Positions 43,676-55,659 are shown, counted from the stretch's first letter. The stretch is DNA of 64,000 nt from Acinetobacter sp. UBA3106 (GCA_002365595.1 DFAM01000018.1:81253-145252), one strand, 5' to 3'. Program-made: numbers and translations. Notes: generated by a model not told the origin, from the letters alone.

Positions 43676-44145
43676 ATCCCAGAAATTTCAATAATACTGT
43701 GTTGAGCAGTAAATTGATCAGATGCTGAAAGTTCATCTAATTGTGTTAAAAGACCCTGAGCAGACGCTTCTTTAACATTTTTGCACTGGGTACAGATTAA
43801 AAATGCCGCCTGATGTCCTTCGCGTGGATGACAGCAAGGAATATAGGCATTAATTGAAGTTAAACGGTGGATGAAACCTTTTTCCAGTAAAAAGTCCAAA
43901 GTGCGATACACGGTCGGTGGTGCAGCAGGCCGGTCAGATTCACTCTTGATTTTAGCCAGTAAATCATAGGCGCCCATTGGACCAGTCGCATTTAAAATCA
44001 GTTCCAGCACTTCTTTGCGTAATGGGGTTAAACGTGCACCTGTAGTTGCACAGAGACTTTCTGCTTCGGCAAGACGTGTTGCTATATTATGATGGTCATG
44101 TACGCCATGTAATGCATTGTGATGTTCGTGCGAACATAAGCTCAT
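43648..44145 (-). CDS. zur: Zinc uptake regulator Zur (Fur family)
   Basis: A 165-residue Fur-family repressor. The winged helix part has LTPLRKEVLELILNATGPMGAYDLL and PPTVYRTLDFLLEKGFIHRL. Structural zinc ligands are seen as ICTQC and a C-terminal CQQCRNKQ. The N-terminus is rich in His (CSHEHHNALHGVHDHHN). With zinc it represses the znu genes. It is first in its operon, 100 bases from the palindrome at 44245. Confidence 0.95.
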   Translation of the reverse strand: MSLCSHEHHNALHGVHDHHNIATRLAEAESLCATTGARLTPLRKEVLELILNATGPMGAYDLLAKIKSESDRPAAPPTVYRTLDFLLEKGFIHRLTSINAYIPCCHPREGHQAAFLICTQCKNVKEASAQGLLTQLDELSASDQFTAQHSIIEISGICQQCRNKQ

Positions 44146-44244
44146 AGCAAAACCTCAAGTGCGAAATTTATAAAAAGAAAACGACATTAAATCTTAACAT
44201 GAAGCGATACCCGTTTCGATTAAACGTAGGTATTTTTGTCGATT

Positions 44245-44259
44245 TGTTATATTATAACA
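44245..44259. promoter_or_regulatory. Zur-box palindrome in the zur/znuA divergent region
   Basis: TGTTATATTATAACA is a perfect 7-1-7 palindrome and includes GTTATATTATAAC, the core of known gammaproteobacterial Zur operators. It lies 28 bases before znuA and 100 bases before zur, so one site can repress both arms when zinc is plentiful. Confidence 0.85.
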
Positions 44260-44286
44260 CTTATTGAACATTTGGTGATCTTCTTC

Positions 44287-45126
44287 ATGTACCGTTTCTT
44301 TGCATTTTGTGCCCTGGCGCTATTCAGTAGCATTGGCTGGACACAAAATCTGGTAGTGTCTACGCATCCAATTTATCTTATCGCTCAGGAAGTTACTCAG
44401 GGCGTGGAGAAGCCCGTGCTATTGCTGGCAGATCAGTCTGGGCACGACATTACTCTGACCCCAGCACATCGCAAAGCCATTATGGATGCCTCACTGGTGA
44501 TCTGGCTGGGTAAGGCACATGAAGCCCCATTGAACAAGCTATTAGCAGATACACCCAAAGCAATTTCAATTTTAGATTCCGGTATCGTGCAAACCCTGCC
44601 TCAGCGGACTACTCGCGGTATGGCATTGAACAATACGGTAGATACGCATGTCTGGCTGGATCCCAACAATGCCGTACGTATCGGCTTTTTTATTGCCGCG
44701 CTGCGTTCACAGCAATTACCCGAACATAAAGAAGCCTACTGGGCAAATGCCAAACGCTTTGCTCAGGAGATGTTGGTCAGTGCACAACAATATAATAGCA
44801 ATGCCACGGTGAAGCCTTATTGGGCCTATCACGATGCCTATCAATATTTAGAACGTGCTTTAAACCTGAAATTTTCCGGTGCATTGACCGATGATCCACA
44901 TGTCGCACCCACTATTAGTCAAATCAAGTATTTAAATGATAGCCGTCCAGCTCGCAATATGTGCCTCTTGGCAGAAGGACATGCCAGCAAAAACCAGTAC
45001 CAGAAGTTGAATCCAGTAACCTTTCAGGCTGTCGATGAAAGTATGGGTAGGGAAGGGGACTTCGTGCAGGCATGGAAGAAACTGGCCGAGCAAACCTATA
45101 AGTGTGTACAAAACGCACGGAAATGA
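44287..45126 (+). CDS. znuA: Zinc ABC transporter binding protein ZnuA
   Basis: 279 residues from ATG 44287; upstream in-frame codons lie across the Zur box and are rejected. A signal peptide (MYRFFAFCALALFSSIGW) precedes VVSTHPIYLIAQEVTQG. Zinc-binding His residues are in SGHDITLTPAH, DTHVWLDPNNA and AYHDAYQYLE. The usual long His-rich loop is absent, which is a short-loop form of ZnuA. It delivers zinc to ZnuBC, encoded on the other strand. Confidence 0.94.
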   Translation: MYRFFAFCALALFSSIGWTQNLVVSTHPIYLIAQEVTQGVEKPVLLLADQSGHDITLTPAHRKAIMDASLVIWLGKAHEAPLNKLLADTPKAISILDSGIVQTLPQRTTRGMALNNTVDTHVWLDPNNAVRIGFFIAALRSQQLPEHKEAYWANAKRFAQEMLVSAQQYNSNATVKPYWAYHDAYQYLERALNLKFSGALTDDPHVAPTISQIKYLNDSRPARNMCLLAEGHASKNQYQKLNPVTFQAVDESMGREGDFVQAWKKLAEQTYKCVQNARK

Positions 45127-45175
45127 TGCAAAAATTAAGCAACTATTGATGCGTTCAAAAGCGATTTATGTAATT

Positions 45176-45200
45176 AAAAAATCCGACTTAGGTCGGGAAA
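45176..45200 (+). terminator. Possible terminator after znuA
   Basis: CCGAC and GTCGG pair around TTAG-like bases with an A run before and GAAAAG after. It lies 50 bases past znuA and just before the atp promoter, so it may insulate the two units. The T tract is poor. Confidence 0.4.
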
Positions 45201-45203
45201 AGA

Positions 45204-45232
45204 TTGCATGTTCAGGGGTGTAACTCTATAAT
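45204..45232 (+). promoter_or_regulatory. Sigma-70 promoter of the atp operon
   Basis: TTGCAT (45204-45209) and a perfect TATAAT (45227-45232) are 17 bases apart. Transcription would begin near 45239 and run into atpI, whose start is at 45297. Confidence 0.75.
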
Positions 45233-45296
45233 GCCTGCGATTAAAAACGATCATCAGCTAAACTTGTCAAGCATGATTGCTGTGAGTGAATAAATA

Positions 45297-45689
45297 ATGA
45301 GCCGAACTAGTCGCATGATTGACCGACGATTAGCGAAAGCTTTAGTCATTTTACAAGCATGCATGATCCCTGTTTCAGCCTTAATAGCGTGGGTCCTGAA
45401 AGACTCAACTGCAGCTTACAGCGCCGCACTTGGTGCGTTGGTGTGTTGGCTTGCAAGTTGTTATTTTTCTTGGCAATCGTTTCGAGCCGCAGGTGCGCGA
45501 GCTTCAAAACAGGTTCTTTCGAACATGTATAGAGGCTTGATGGGCAAGTTTGCAATTGTGATTGTTGGTTTCATTTTAATTTTAAGCAACGTCAAACCGT
45601 TGTCAGCGGTGGCGCTGTTTTGTGGATTTATACTTGTTCAGACGATGACGTGGGTCGCACCTTTTTGGGCGTCACGACTCCGGAAATAA
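45297..45689 (+). CDS. atpI: ATP synthase subunit I
   Basis: A 130-residue protein with four hydrophobic segments: ALVILQACMIPVSALIAWVL, AALGALVCWLASCYFSW, KFAIVIVGFILILSNVKP and VALFCGFILVQTMTWVAPFW. This is the AtpI (UncI) pattern, a helper for c-ring assembly that is not part of the finished enzyme. It is the first gene of the atp operon, and a 111-base gap separates it from atpB. Confidence 0.9.
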   Translation: MSRTSRMIDRRLAKALVILQACMIPVSALIAWVLKDSTAAYSAALGALVCWLASCYFSWQSFRAAGARASKQVLSNMYRGLMGKFAIVIVGFILILSNVKPLSAVALFCGFILVQTMTWVAPFWASRLRK

Positions 45690-45797
45690 GTTTAAACACA
45701 ACAAAAAATTGAAAAGTTTTTTAGGAGAAGAACGAGATATCAGGCAGCACGCGATGTTCGTTCTCTCTATTTAGTATTTGACATTGACCAGGTGTGA

Positions 45798-46676
<879 letters not shown>

Positions 46677-46749
46677 TGGTATTGCCTGACTATCAACGGA
46701 TGGTTGGGCTTAATTTTTTACTTTTATTTGGTATAAACCTAACCTCTGA

Positions 46750-47004
<255 letters not shown>

Positions 47005-47042
47005 TCAGCTTAATTCCTAAATTAAACCATTGAGGAATAGCA

Positions 47043-47513
47043 ATGAATATCAACCTCACATTGATTGGCCAAGCGATTGCATTTGCGATTTTTGTCGCAT
47101 TCTGCATGAAGTTTGTATGGCCACCACTAATCAATGCGATTAGTGAGCGTCAGCGTAAAATTGCTGATGGCTTAAACGCTGCTGAAAAAGCGAAAGCTGA
47201 CCTTGCCGATGCGCAAGCTCAAGTGAAAGCTGAATTAGACGCAGCTAAAGCACAAGCGGCTCAATTGATCGAACAAGCGAACCGTCGCGGTGCGCAATTG
47301 GTAGAAGAAGCGCGTACTCAGGCAGCTGCTGAAGGTGAGCGTATTCGTCAACAGGCTAAAGAAGCTGTTGATACTGAAATCAATGCTGCTCGCGAAGAAT
47401 TACGTCAACAAGTGGCTGCTCTTGCAGTAACTGGCGCAGAAAAAATTCTGAACCAGCAAGTTGACGCAGAAGCTCACAATGCCATGCTGACTCAGCTGGC
47501 TGCTAAACTTTAA
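47043..47513 (+). CDS. atpF: ATP synthase F0 subunit b
   Basis: A 156-residue protein with one N-terminal helix ([25 protein letters not shown]) and then a long charged coiled coil with many Ala/Gln/Glu repeats. It is the peripheral stalk linking F0 to the delta subunit, encoded next. Confidence 0.96.
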   Translation: MNINLTLIGQAIAFAIFVAFCMKFVWPPLINAISERQRKIADGLNAAEKAKADLADAQAQVKAELDAAKAQAAQLIEQANRRGAQLVEEARTQAAAEGERIRQQAKEAVDTEINAAREELRQQVAALAVTGAEKILNQQVDAEAHNAMLTQLAAKL

Positions 47514-47525
47514 GAGAGGCGGATT

Positions 47526-48062
47526 ATGGCTGAACTCTTGACGTTGGCACGCCCATACGCTAAAGCAGCATTTGCTTACGCTTCTGAGCAAGGTGCAACT
47601 GACTTTTGGTCAAATGCATTAACTTTGCTCAGTGCTGCGGTGCAAGACGAAGCATTTTCAGCTTACTTAAATCGCCCTGAGCTTACTCCTGCAGAGCAGG
47701 TAAGTGTTTTTGCTAAAGTTTTAGGTGAAGATCAAACCGCAGCAGTGTCAAACTTTTTGACATTGCTTGCTGAAAATGACCGTTTGACTCTTCTTCCTGA
47801 AATTGAAGCTGAATACGAACAGCTCAAATCACAGAATAACAACACTGTGGATGTTGTGATTGAATCAGCATTCCCATTGTCTTCTACACAAGAACAGCTA
47901 CTTGCAGATGCGTTGAAAAAACGCTTTAACGCTGCAGTAAATGTTTCTGTAGAAGTTAAACCAGAGCTAATTGCTGGTGTAGTTATTCGTGCAGGCGACC
48001 AAGTGATAGATGATTCTGCGCTTAACAAGCTTGAAAAAATGCGGACTCGTCTTCTTGCGTAA
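47526..48062 (+). CDS. atpH: ATP synthase F1 subunit delta
   Basis: A 178-residue protein. [21 protein letters not shown] is the N-terminal signature and [29 protein letters not shown] the C-terminal one. It caps F1 and holds the b stalk. 12 bases after atpF. Confidence 0.96.
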   Translation: MAELLTLARPYAKAAFAYASEQGATDFWSNALTLLSAAVQDEAFSAYLNRPELTPAEQVSVFAKVLGEDQTAAVSNFLTLLAENDRLTLLPEIEAEYEQLKSQNNNTVDVVIESAFPLSSTQEQLLADALKKRFNAAVNVSVEVKPELIAGVVIRAGDQVIDDSALNKLEKMRTRLLA

Positions 48063-48125
48063 TTATTGATAAAAAATTACTGCGTAAAAGAAGACTGAAC
48101 TTTAAAAAGATTGAGGTATAGCGCA

Positions 48126-49670
48126 ATGCAACAACTGAATCCATCCGAGATCAGTGCGCTCATTAAACAGCGTATCGGCGATCTGGACACCAGCGCGACC
48201 GCTAAGAACGAAGGGACCATTGTTATGGTTTCCGACGGTATTGTGCGTATTCACGGCCTTGCTGATGCAATGTACGGTGAAATGATCGAATTCGACGGCG
48301 GCTTATTTGGTATGGCACTGAACCTAGAACAGGATTCAGTGGGCGTCGTTGTTTTAGGTAACTACTTAAACCTTCAAGAAGGTCAAAAAGCTCGTTGCAC
48401 AGGTCGTGTATTAGAAGTTCCGGTTGGTCCAGAACTTTTAGGCCGTGTAGTAGATGCTTTGGGTAACCCGATTGATGGTAAAGGCCCTATTGATGCAAAA
48501 TTAACTGATGCTGTTGAAAAAGTAGCACCAGGCGTAATTTGGCGTCAATCAGTGGATCAACCTGTACAAACTGGTTATAAATCAGTAGATACAATGATCC
48601 CTGTAGGCCGTGGTCAACGTGAGTTGATCATTGGTGACCGTCAAACTGGTAAAACAGCAATGGCGATCGATGCGATCATCGCTCAGAAAAACTCTGGCAT
48701 TAAATGTGTATACGTAGCAATTGGTCAAAAACAATCGACTATCGCTAACGTAGTGCGCAAGCTAGAAGAAACTGGCGCTATGGCGTATACAACTGTTGTA
48801 GCAGCAGCTGCAGCTGATCCAGCAGCAATGTTGTATCTAGCTCCGTACTCTGGCTGTACAATGGGTGAATACTTCCGTGACCGTGGTGAAGACGCGCTTA
48901 TCATTTATGATGACTTGTCTAAACAAGCTGTTGCGTATCGTCAAATTTCATTGCTTTTACGCCGTCCACCAGGTCGTGAAGCGTATCCAGGTGACGTATT
49001 CTATCTTCATAGTCGTCTACTTGAACGTGCTTCTCGTGTATCTGCTGACTACGTTGAGAAATTCACTAACGGTGAAGTTAAAGGCCAAACTGGTTCATTA
49101 ACTGCATTGCCGATTATTGAAACTCAAGCGGGTGACGTATCTGCATTCGTACCAACGAACGTAATTTCGATTACTGATGGTCAGATCTTCCTTGAAACAT
49201 CATTATTCAACGCAGGTATTCGTCCTGCTGTGAACGCGGGTATCTCTGTATCTCGTGTTGGTGGTTCTGCGCAAACTAAGATCATCAAAAAATTGTCTGG
49301 TGGTATCCGTACCGCTTTGGCTCAATATCGTGAACTTGCAGCGTTCGCTCAGTTTGCTTCTGACCTTGATGAAGCAACTCGTAAGCAACTTGAACACGGT
49401 CAACGCGTAACTGAATTAATGAAGCAAAAACAATATGCTCCATATTCAATCGCTGACCAAGCTGTTTCAATTTACGCATCTAACGAAGGCTACATGGCTG
49501 ACGTAGACGTTAAGAAAATCGTTGCATTTGATGCGGCGTTAGTTTCTTACTTCCGTTCAGAACAAGCTGCGTTAATGCAAAAAATTGATGAGACTGGTGC
49601 TTGGGATAAAGATATCGAAGCAGCATTCAAATCAGGTATTGAAAGCTTTAAAGCGACTCAAACTTACTAA
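48126..49670 (+). CDS. atpA: ATP synthase F1 subunit alpha
   Basis: 514 residues from ATG 48126 ([10 protein letters not shown]); the in-frame TTG 48111 is less likely. P-loop GDRQTGKTA, with the [10 protein letters not shown] and [21 protein letters not shown] segments conserved. It is the non-catalytic nucleotide-binding subunit of F1. The ribosome site GAGGTATAG precedes the chosen start. Confidence 0.97.
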   Translation: MQQLNPSEISALIKQRIGDLDTSATAKNEGTIVMVSDGIVRIHGLADAMYGEMIEFDGGLFGMALNLEQDSVGVVVLGNYLNLQEGQKARCTGRVLEVPVGPELLGRVVDALGNPIDGKGPIDAKLTDAVEKVAPGVIWRQSVDQPVQTGYKSVDTMIPVGRGQRELIIGDRQTGKTAMAIDAIIAQKNSGIKCVYVAIGQKQSTIANVVRKLEETGAMAYTTVVAAAAADPAAMLYLAPYSGCTMGEYFRDRGEDALIIYDDLSKQAVAYRQISLLLRRPPGREAYPGDVFYLHSRLLERASRVSADYVEKFTNGEVKGQTGSLTALPIIETQAGDVSAFVPTNVISITDGQIFLETSLFNAGIRPAVNAGISVSRVGGSAQTKIIKKLSGGIRTALAQYRELAAFAQFASDLDEATRKQLEHGQRVTELMKQKQYAPYSIADQAVSIYASNEGYMADVDVKKIVAFDAALVSYFRSEQAALMQKIDETGAWDKDIEAAFKSGIESFKATQTY

Positions 49671-49761
49671 GTTTCAACATTGTTGAGAACTTAGTGTTGG
49701 TTTGGTTCACGGAATCAACCTTCGGAAGCTCGAAAGGGCTTTCGAATACTAGGTTAAGCGT

Positions 49762-50631
49762 ATGGCAAATTTAAAAGAAATTCGCGCCAAAGTAGCTAGT
49801 ATCAAAAGCACGCAGAAAATTACTCGCGCGATGCAGATGGTAGCAGCTTCTAAGATGCGTCGTGCGCAAGAGCGCATGGCTCAAGGCCGTCCGTATGCCG
49901 AAAATATGCACCGTGTAATTGCTCATTTGGTCCAAGCGAACCCTGAATATAAACACCGTTATATGGTTGAACGCCCAGTTAAGCGCGTTGGCTATATTAT
50001 CGTGTCATCAGATCGCGGCCTTGCTGGTGGTTTGAACATTAACCTGTTCAAGAAAGTGGTCAAACACGTTCAACAGCAACAAGAGCAGTCAATTGAAGTT
50101 CAATTTGCTTTGATTGGTCAAAAAGCGGTTTCGTTTTTTAAAAACTACGGCGGTAAAGTGCTTGGTGCGACCACTCAGGTGGGCGACACTCCGAGTCTTG
50201 AGCAGTTATCTGGTTCTGTACAGGTGATGTTAGACGCTTATGATAAAGGCGAGTTAGATCGTATTTATCTAGTGTCAAACGGCTTTGTCAATGCCATGAC
50301 TCAAAACCAAAAAATCGAACAACTTGTTCCTTTGGCAGCTGCTGAAGAAGACAAGGGTCTTAACCGCCAATACGGTTGGGATTACATCTACGAACCTGAA
50401 GCTGAAGAGCTTTTAAATGGTTTGTTGGTTCGTTACATTGAGTCTGTGGTTTACCAAGGTGTGATTGAAAACATCGCATGTGAACAGTCTGCACGTATGG
50501 TTGCAATGAAAGCTGCAACGGATAACGCGGGCGAACTGATCAAGAATCTGCAACTTATTTATAACAAGCTGCGTCAAGCCGCGATTACTCAGGAAATTTC
50601 TGAGATCGTTGGTGGTGCCGCTGCCGTTTAA
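49762..50631 (+). CDS. atpG: ATP synthase F1 subunit gamma
   Basis: A 289-residue rotor subunit. The N-terminal helix [30 protein letters not shown] and the C-terminal [17 protein letters not shown] with [20 protein letters not shown] form the coiled-coil axle. [11 protein letters not shown] is the central conserved motif. Confidence 0.97.
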   Translation: MANLKEIRAKVASIKSTQKITRAMQMVAASKMRRAQERMAQGRPYAENMHRVIAHLVQANPEYKHRYMVERPVKRVGYIIVSSDRGLAGGLNINLFKKVVKHVQQQQEQSIEVQFALIGQKAVSFFKNYGGKVLGATTQVGDTPSLEQLSGSVQVMLDAYDKGELDRIYLVSNGFVNAMTQNQKIEQLVPLAAAEEDKGLNRQYGWDYIYEPEAEELLNGLLVRYIESVVYQGVIENIACEQSARMVAMKAATDNAGELIKNLQLIYNKLRQAAITQEISEIVGGAAAV

Positions 50632-50642
50632 CATTATTTTGA

Positions 50643-52052
<1,410 letters not shown>

Positions 52053-52079
52053 TTAGCTACTCTAATTTAGGAGATTCTC

Positions 52080-52499
52080 ATGGCGACTATGCAATGTGAT
52101 GTTGTAAGTGTAAAAGAGTCTTTGTACTCTGGCGCTGTAACTATGCTAATTGCTAAAGGTGCTGGCGGTGAGTTGGGTATTATGCCTGGCCATGCTCCGT
52201 TGGTAACTTTGCTTCAACCGGGCGCGATCCGCGTTCTGTTGGAAAACGGTACAGAAGAATTAATCTATGTATCTGGTGGTGTACTTGAAGTTCAACCGCA
52301 TGTCATCACGGTTCTTGCAGATACTGCAGTTCGTGCTGAAAACTTAGATGAAGCTGCAATTATTGAAGCACGTAAAAATGCTGAAACTTTGCTAGCAAAT
52401 CAAAAGAGCGACTTGGACTCTGCTGCTGCTTTGGCTGCTCTTGCAGAAACTGCTGCTCAGTTGGAAACCATCCGCAAAATCAAAAACCGCGCTCAATAA
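52080..52499 (+). CDS. atpC: ATP synthase F1 subunit epsilon
   Basis: A 139-residue protein with the N-terminal beta sandwich (VSVKESLYSGAVTMLIAKGAGGELGIMPGHAPLVTLLQPG) and a C-terminal helical part rich in Ala that can inhibit ATP hydrolysis. It is the last gene of the operon and is followed by a terminator. Confidence 0.96.
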   Translation: MATMQCDVVSVKESLYSGAVTMLIAKGAGGELGIMPGHAPLVTLLQPGAIRVLLENGTEELIYVSGGVLEVQPHVITVLADTAVRAENLDEAAIIEARKNAETLLANQKSDLDSAAALAALAETAAQLETIRKIKNRAQ

Positions 52500-52515
52500 G
52501 AGACGGTTCGAGATT

Positions 52516-52546
52516 GAAAAACCACCCGAAAGGGTGGTTTTTTTAT
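52516..52546 (+). terminator. Terminator of the atp operon
   Basis: AAAAACCACCC and GGGTGGTTTTTTT pair around GAAA. It lies 17 bases after atpC and is a textbook strong terminator. Confidence 0.93.
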
Positions 52547-52652
52547 GTCTGAATTAAAAGCATGAGTTTCGCAATTGATAAATCTAAAGTTGCATATATT
52601 TTCTTCATTTCATGTACTAATTTCAGGTCATTCTATTTATAAATTTTCTTCT

Positions 52653-52955
52653 ATGAATCTTATCGAACACGAACCGTATTTTTGGGAACTTTACCAAGAC
52701 GTTGAACAGTATTATCTCAGTATCGCTGTGGATATGAGTTCAGTGGTGTCTTGCTGGGACTTGGTATTAACTCAGGAAGAAGTCTTAGCTTATAAACAGC
52801 AAGGTCGAAAGAGTATTGAGGAACTGACAAAAGCTATGGTTAATACAGCTTATAAAGGGGATTTTTCCCCAATGGAAAACCGCATAGCTAAACCTGAACA
52901 ACAGCAAGCCATGCAGGCGGCATTTAAAGCCTGGCGTGAACAAAAGGTAAGCTAA
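52653..52955 (+). CDS. Conserved small protein, function unknown
   Basis: About 100 residues from ATG 52653 (MNLIEHEPYFWELYQD); the frame is open upstream to 52575, but that part is hydrophobic noise over the AT-rich leader. The protein is acidic and helical, with one Cys (VSCWDLVLTQEEV) and a C-terminal QQAMQAAFKAWREQ. It looks like a cytosolic protein restricted to this genus. No domain is recognised. Confidence 0.65.
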   Translation: MNLIEHEPYFWELYQDVEQYYLSIAVDMSSVVSCWDLVLTQEEVLAYKQQGRKSIEELTKAMVNTAYKGDFSPMENRIAKPEQQQAMQAAFKAWREQKVS

Positions 52956-53030
52956 ATTTTAGAAGCGATTTAAAGGAATTGATAGCTGTAGATCAATTGA
53001 TAGGCAGCTTTAAGGATGGGTGACTTGATC

Positions 53031-53059
53031 AGACCCATTCAGCTGAGTTGAATGGGTCT
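53031..53059 (-). other. Hairpin after the lipoprotein gene
   Basis: AGACCCATTCA pairs with T(T)GAATGGGTCT around GCTGAG. It lies 19 bases past the lipoprotein stop but lacks a T tract on the minus strand, so its role as terminator is uncertain. Confidence 0.4.
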
Positions 53060-53077
53060 AAATCGGCTGAAGAACTA

Positions 53078-53698
53078 TTAGCTTTCTTGCTCTTGTTCAT
53101 TCTGCTCTGGCTCGTCTTGACCTTGTGGAATCATCATACTGGCCAGTTTGACCATTTCCATCTGGATGCTGCCCATCTGCTTTTCAATTTTCTTGAAATC
53201 AACCTGGCTTAAATCAACATCGCCATTTAATAGTGGGGTCGCCAGCACTTGCTGGTTGGCCTGCATAATATTTTGACGAATTGAATCAATTTCCTGACTT
53301 TTCAGGTTCAAACCAGTCAATGCCTGATTAAATCCAGTCAGTTGTTGTTGCAGGTTTTTAGCCGTAGCCTGTAACTGCTGCTGATCTTTATCATTAATGG
53401 CTGTTTGCAATTCACTTTGGGTTTGCTTCAACTGTTCAACATAATCGCCCGCTTTAAGCTGCATGTCTGCAACATCGCGCACAATGTAAAACATATTGCC
53501 CGTCTTCAGCTCAGCCTTAGGTGTTTCTGTTGACGCTGAATTAGATTCAGAAACCGGTTCAGATACTTCATTTGATTGAGAGACTGGGGTTTCATCGGTA
53601 TCGGGTGAATTTGCCTGTTCACAACCAATCAATAAAAGACCCGCACTAAACATCACAAAAGGAGAAATCACATTTTGGATGATTTTTTTCATAATCAA
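53078..53698 (-). CDS. Lipoprotein, coiled-coil, paralogue of 55105-55659
   Basis: A 206-residue protein (or from the second Met at 53692). The lipobox Cys is in LLLIGCEQ. A Ser/Thr/Glu-rich low-complexity region follows (about residues 30-65), then helical coiled coil to the end. The core GFNQALTGLNLKSQEIDSIRQNIMQAN closely resembles NFNRDLDALSLKSSELDAVRDKIKESN in the gene at 55105. The two are paralogues separated by two genes. Function unknown; likely outer membrane or periplasmic. Confidence 0.75.
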   Translation of the reverse strand: MIMKKIIQNVISPFVMFSAGLLLIGCEQANSPDTDETPVSQSNEVSEPVSESNSASTETPKAELKTGNMFYIVRDVADMQLKAGDYVEQLKQTQSELQTAINDKDQQQLQATAKNLQQQLTGFNQALTGLNLKSQEIDSIRQNIMQANQQVLATPLLNGDVDLSQVDFKKIEKQMGSIQMEMVKLASMMIPQGQDEPEQNEQEQES

Positions 53699-53793
53699 TT
53701 CATATCTTTACTTTAGTGCTTGTTAATATAAGGGCGAAATGTGTAGAAAAAACTGATTGTTGCAAAGCGATAACAAATTTATTTTTAGGTATT

Positions 53794-53820
53794 AAAAAAG
53801 AGTGCCGAAACACTCTTTTC
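53794..53820 (-). terminator. Terminator of the RcnB-like gene
   Basis: On the minus strand AAAAGAGTG and CACTCTTTTTT pair around TTTCGG, with a T run. It is 20 bases after the stop. Confidence 0.85.
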
Positions 53821-53839
53821 TCACCGAGATTGTGGGATA

Positions 53840-54193
53840 TTAACCCGCAATAATTTTAATAATATTGTGACTCATGACATTGGTTAGCACATAATCGCCA
53901 TTCACTTTAATCCATTGCTGGTTTTTACCGGGCTTGCTCAATTTTTTAAACTTTTTGTGGTCGATTTTATAGCTTTGGCTATGGTACTGAACGGGAACTT
54001 TTTGACCCACTCTCCAGTCATGCGATGGATTCACCGCTTTTTTATGCACAACTTTATGCTGCTGAACAGGTGCCTTATGATAGTTTTGAACTTGATGAGA
54101 TGGGCTGTGATGATCTTGTGGAGCGGCCATTGCAGGTGCAGCAACTAAAGCAGTAGAGAATGATAAAACAATTGCTTTGTTTAGAGTATTCAT
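53840..54193 (-). CDS. RcnB family periplasmic protein
   Basis: A 117-residue protein with a signal peptide (LSFSTALVAAPAMAAP). The mature part is rich in His and Lys (DHHSPSHQVQNYHKAPVQQHK), followed by DWRVGQKVPVQYHSQSYKIDHKKFKKLSKPGKNQQWIKVNGDYVL, which fits the RcnB domain (Pfam RcnB: G..vP..y......i.d....L..PP.G..Wv.v.gdyvLv). RcnB in E. coli affects nickel and cobalt levels, but many members are of unclear role. Confidence 0.85.
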   Translation of the reverse strand: MNTLNKAIVLSFSTALVAAPAMAAPQDHHSPSHQVQNYHKAPVQQHKVVHKKAVNPSHDWRVGQKVPVQYHSQSYKIDHKKFKKLSKPGKNQQWIKVNGDYVLTNVMSHNIIKIIAG

Positions 54194-54349
54194 ACTTCAC
54201 CTTGTCTATATGGCGGTTGGTTGATGAGTTCATCCTATGCCTAAGTCATTGATAGATAGTGAATGTAGTGTTGTTGAATAATTAAAATAAAGGATGAAAT
54301 GTGAAGTAATTTAACTGAATTTTTATTTATTTAACTTATTGGTTTTATA

Positions 54350-54386
54350 ATAAAAAAATAAGCATCTACAGAGTGTGTAGATGCTT
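54350..54386 (-). terminator. Terminator of glutathione peroxidase gene
   Basis: AAGCATCTACA pairs with TGTAGATGCTT around GAGTG, and the minus strand continues into TTTTTTTA. It lies 17 bases after the stop. Confidence 0.88.
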
Positions 54387-54402
54387 ACATTGGTGCTGCA
54401 AA

Positions 54403-54948
54403 TTACTTGGCAAGTTCAGCATTCACTGCATCAACAATACGTGGGTCATCTGCGGTAATATCCGGGGCAAAACGCGCCACCACTTCACCTTGTTTATTAA
54501 TCAGGAATTTTTCAAAGTTCCATAATACTTCAGGCGGCTGGTTTGGGGTTAAGCCATAATCGACCAGATCTTTCCACCAAGGTCCTTCACCAATACGTTC
54601 TGGAATTGCCTGAGTTAAGGTTTGATAAAGCGGATGTTTGTCTTCACCAGCAACAGAAATTTTAGAAAATAGCGGAAAATCCACTTGATAATTCAAAGAA
54701 CAGAATTCTTGAATTTCTGTATCTGAGCCCGGTTCCTGCGCCAGGAAATTATTGGCAGGAAAACCTAAAATTTCCAGTCCTTGGTCTTTCTTTTCTTTAT
54801 AAAGTTTTTCCAGACCTTCGTATTGTGGGGTCAAACCACATTTAGAGGCAGTATTTACAATGAGTAGAACTTTACCTTGATACTGATTCAGTGTGGTGTC
54901 AGTGCCTTGAATAGTTTTGACCGGAATGTCATACACAGATTGACTCAT
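54403..54948 (-). CDS. Glutathione peroxidase family (thioredoxin-type) peroxidase
   Basis: 181 residues from ATG 54948 (MSQSVYDIPV), preceded by AAGGAA; an upstream extension of 33 residues is not family-like. The peroxidatic Cys is in NTASKCGLTPQY, and the WNFEKFLI Trp and Asn are conserved. The usual FPCNQF reads FPANNF, so that Cys is Ala. A Cys in IQEFCSLNYQVDFPLF stands where thioredoxin-dependent GPx enzymes have their resolving Cys. It probably reduces peroxides with thioredoxin. Confidence 0.92.
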   Translation of the reverse strand: MSQSVYDIPVKTIQGTDTTLNQYQGKVLLIVNTASKCGLTPQYEGLEKLYKEKKDQGLEILGFPANNFLAQEPGSDTEIQEFCSLNYQVDFPLFSKISVAGEDKHPLYQTLTQAIPERIGEGPWWKDLVDYGLTPNQPPEVLWNFEKFLINKQGEVVARFAPDITADDPRIVDAVNAELAK

Positions 54949-55062
54949 TTTATTTTCCTTAATGACTTGAGATGAACACTGCTTTGTTTTAAAGCTTATT
55001 GTGCATGCCGGCAAGTCTTTATTGATATTAATATATAAACAATTCATCCATAGCCGAATAAA

Positions 55063-55090
55063 AAAGACAGGTCAATTGACCTGCCTGTTT
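55063..55090 (-). terminator. Terminator of lipoprotein gene 55105
   Basis: On the minus strand CAGGTCAATTGACCTG forms a perfect palindromic stem, extended by ACAG and CTGT-like ends, and runs into TCTTTTTT. It is 15 bases after the stop. Confidence 0.75.
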
Positions 55091-55104
55091 TCATTCAATG
55101 GCAA

Positions 55105-55659
55105 TTACTTAACTGTTTTAGCTTTGCTTTCTAAAGCTTGCATTTCAGTCACCAACTCTTTTTGCAACTCAGCAGCACGATTTCGTAGTTCAGATATTTT
55201 TTTCATATCCGGTTTTTCGGCAATGCTTTCTTCGGATAGTTGTATGCCAAGATTATTGGATTCTTTGATTTTATCCCGTACTGCATCAAGCTCAGAACTT
55301 TTCAGGGATAAAGCATCCAGATCCCGGTTAAAGTTAGCAATGTAGGTTTTCATTTCTGCAACGGTCGTGCTGAGCGTAGCTTTGTCATTTTTTTGCGCAG
55401 CCTGATTGGCTTTGTTCTGTAAATCTAAAGCCTCTTTGGAACGATTGTTGGAGAGGGTCTGAATTTCAATTAAATCACTTTTAATATCTTGGGCATTGTT
55501 TGAGCTGAGAGTTGCCGGCGCAGGTTGTGTGCTAGCAGGCGCAGAAGTCGTTGTTGCCGGGCTGGTTGCTGACGATGCGGGTGCTTCATTTGACTTTTTA
55601 TCACATGCCGTTAATGCCAGGGCAGCAACACAGAGTGAAGCCATTAAGGGAGTTTTCAT
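55105..55659 (-). CDS. Lipoprotein, coiled-coil, paralogue of 53078-53698
   Basis: A 184-residue protein with lipobox ALTACD (Cys near residue 19). An Ala/Ser/Thr/Pro-rich segment covers about residues 25-55, and the rest is helical coiled coil with SLKSSELDAVRDKIKESN in the core, shared with the other lipoprotein. Low complexity followed by helices suggests a tethered periplasmic spacer or sensor. Function unknown. The 437-base gap upstream (55660-56096) shows no gene or clear site. Confidence 0.78.
   Translation of the reverse strand: MKTPLMASLCVAALALTACDKKSNEAPASSATSPATTTSAPASTQPAPATLSSNNAQDIKSDLIEIQTLSNNRSKEALDLQNKANQAAQKNDKATLSTTVAEMKTYIANFNRDLDALSLKSSELDAVRDKIKESNNLGIQLSEESIAEKPDMKKISELRNRAAELQKELVTEMQALESKAKTVK

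Noticed and set aside
44236..44286. Longer N-terminus for ZnuA
   Set aside because: It would include the Zur palindrome and spoil the signal peptide; ATG 44287 gives a normal signal sequence.
48865..49479. Several small frames inside atpA on both strands
   Set aside because: They are shadows of the highly conserved atpA coding sequence.
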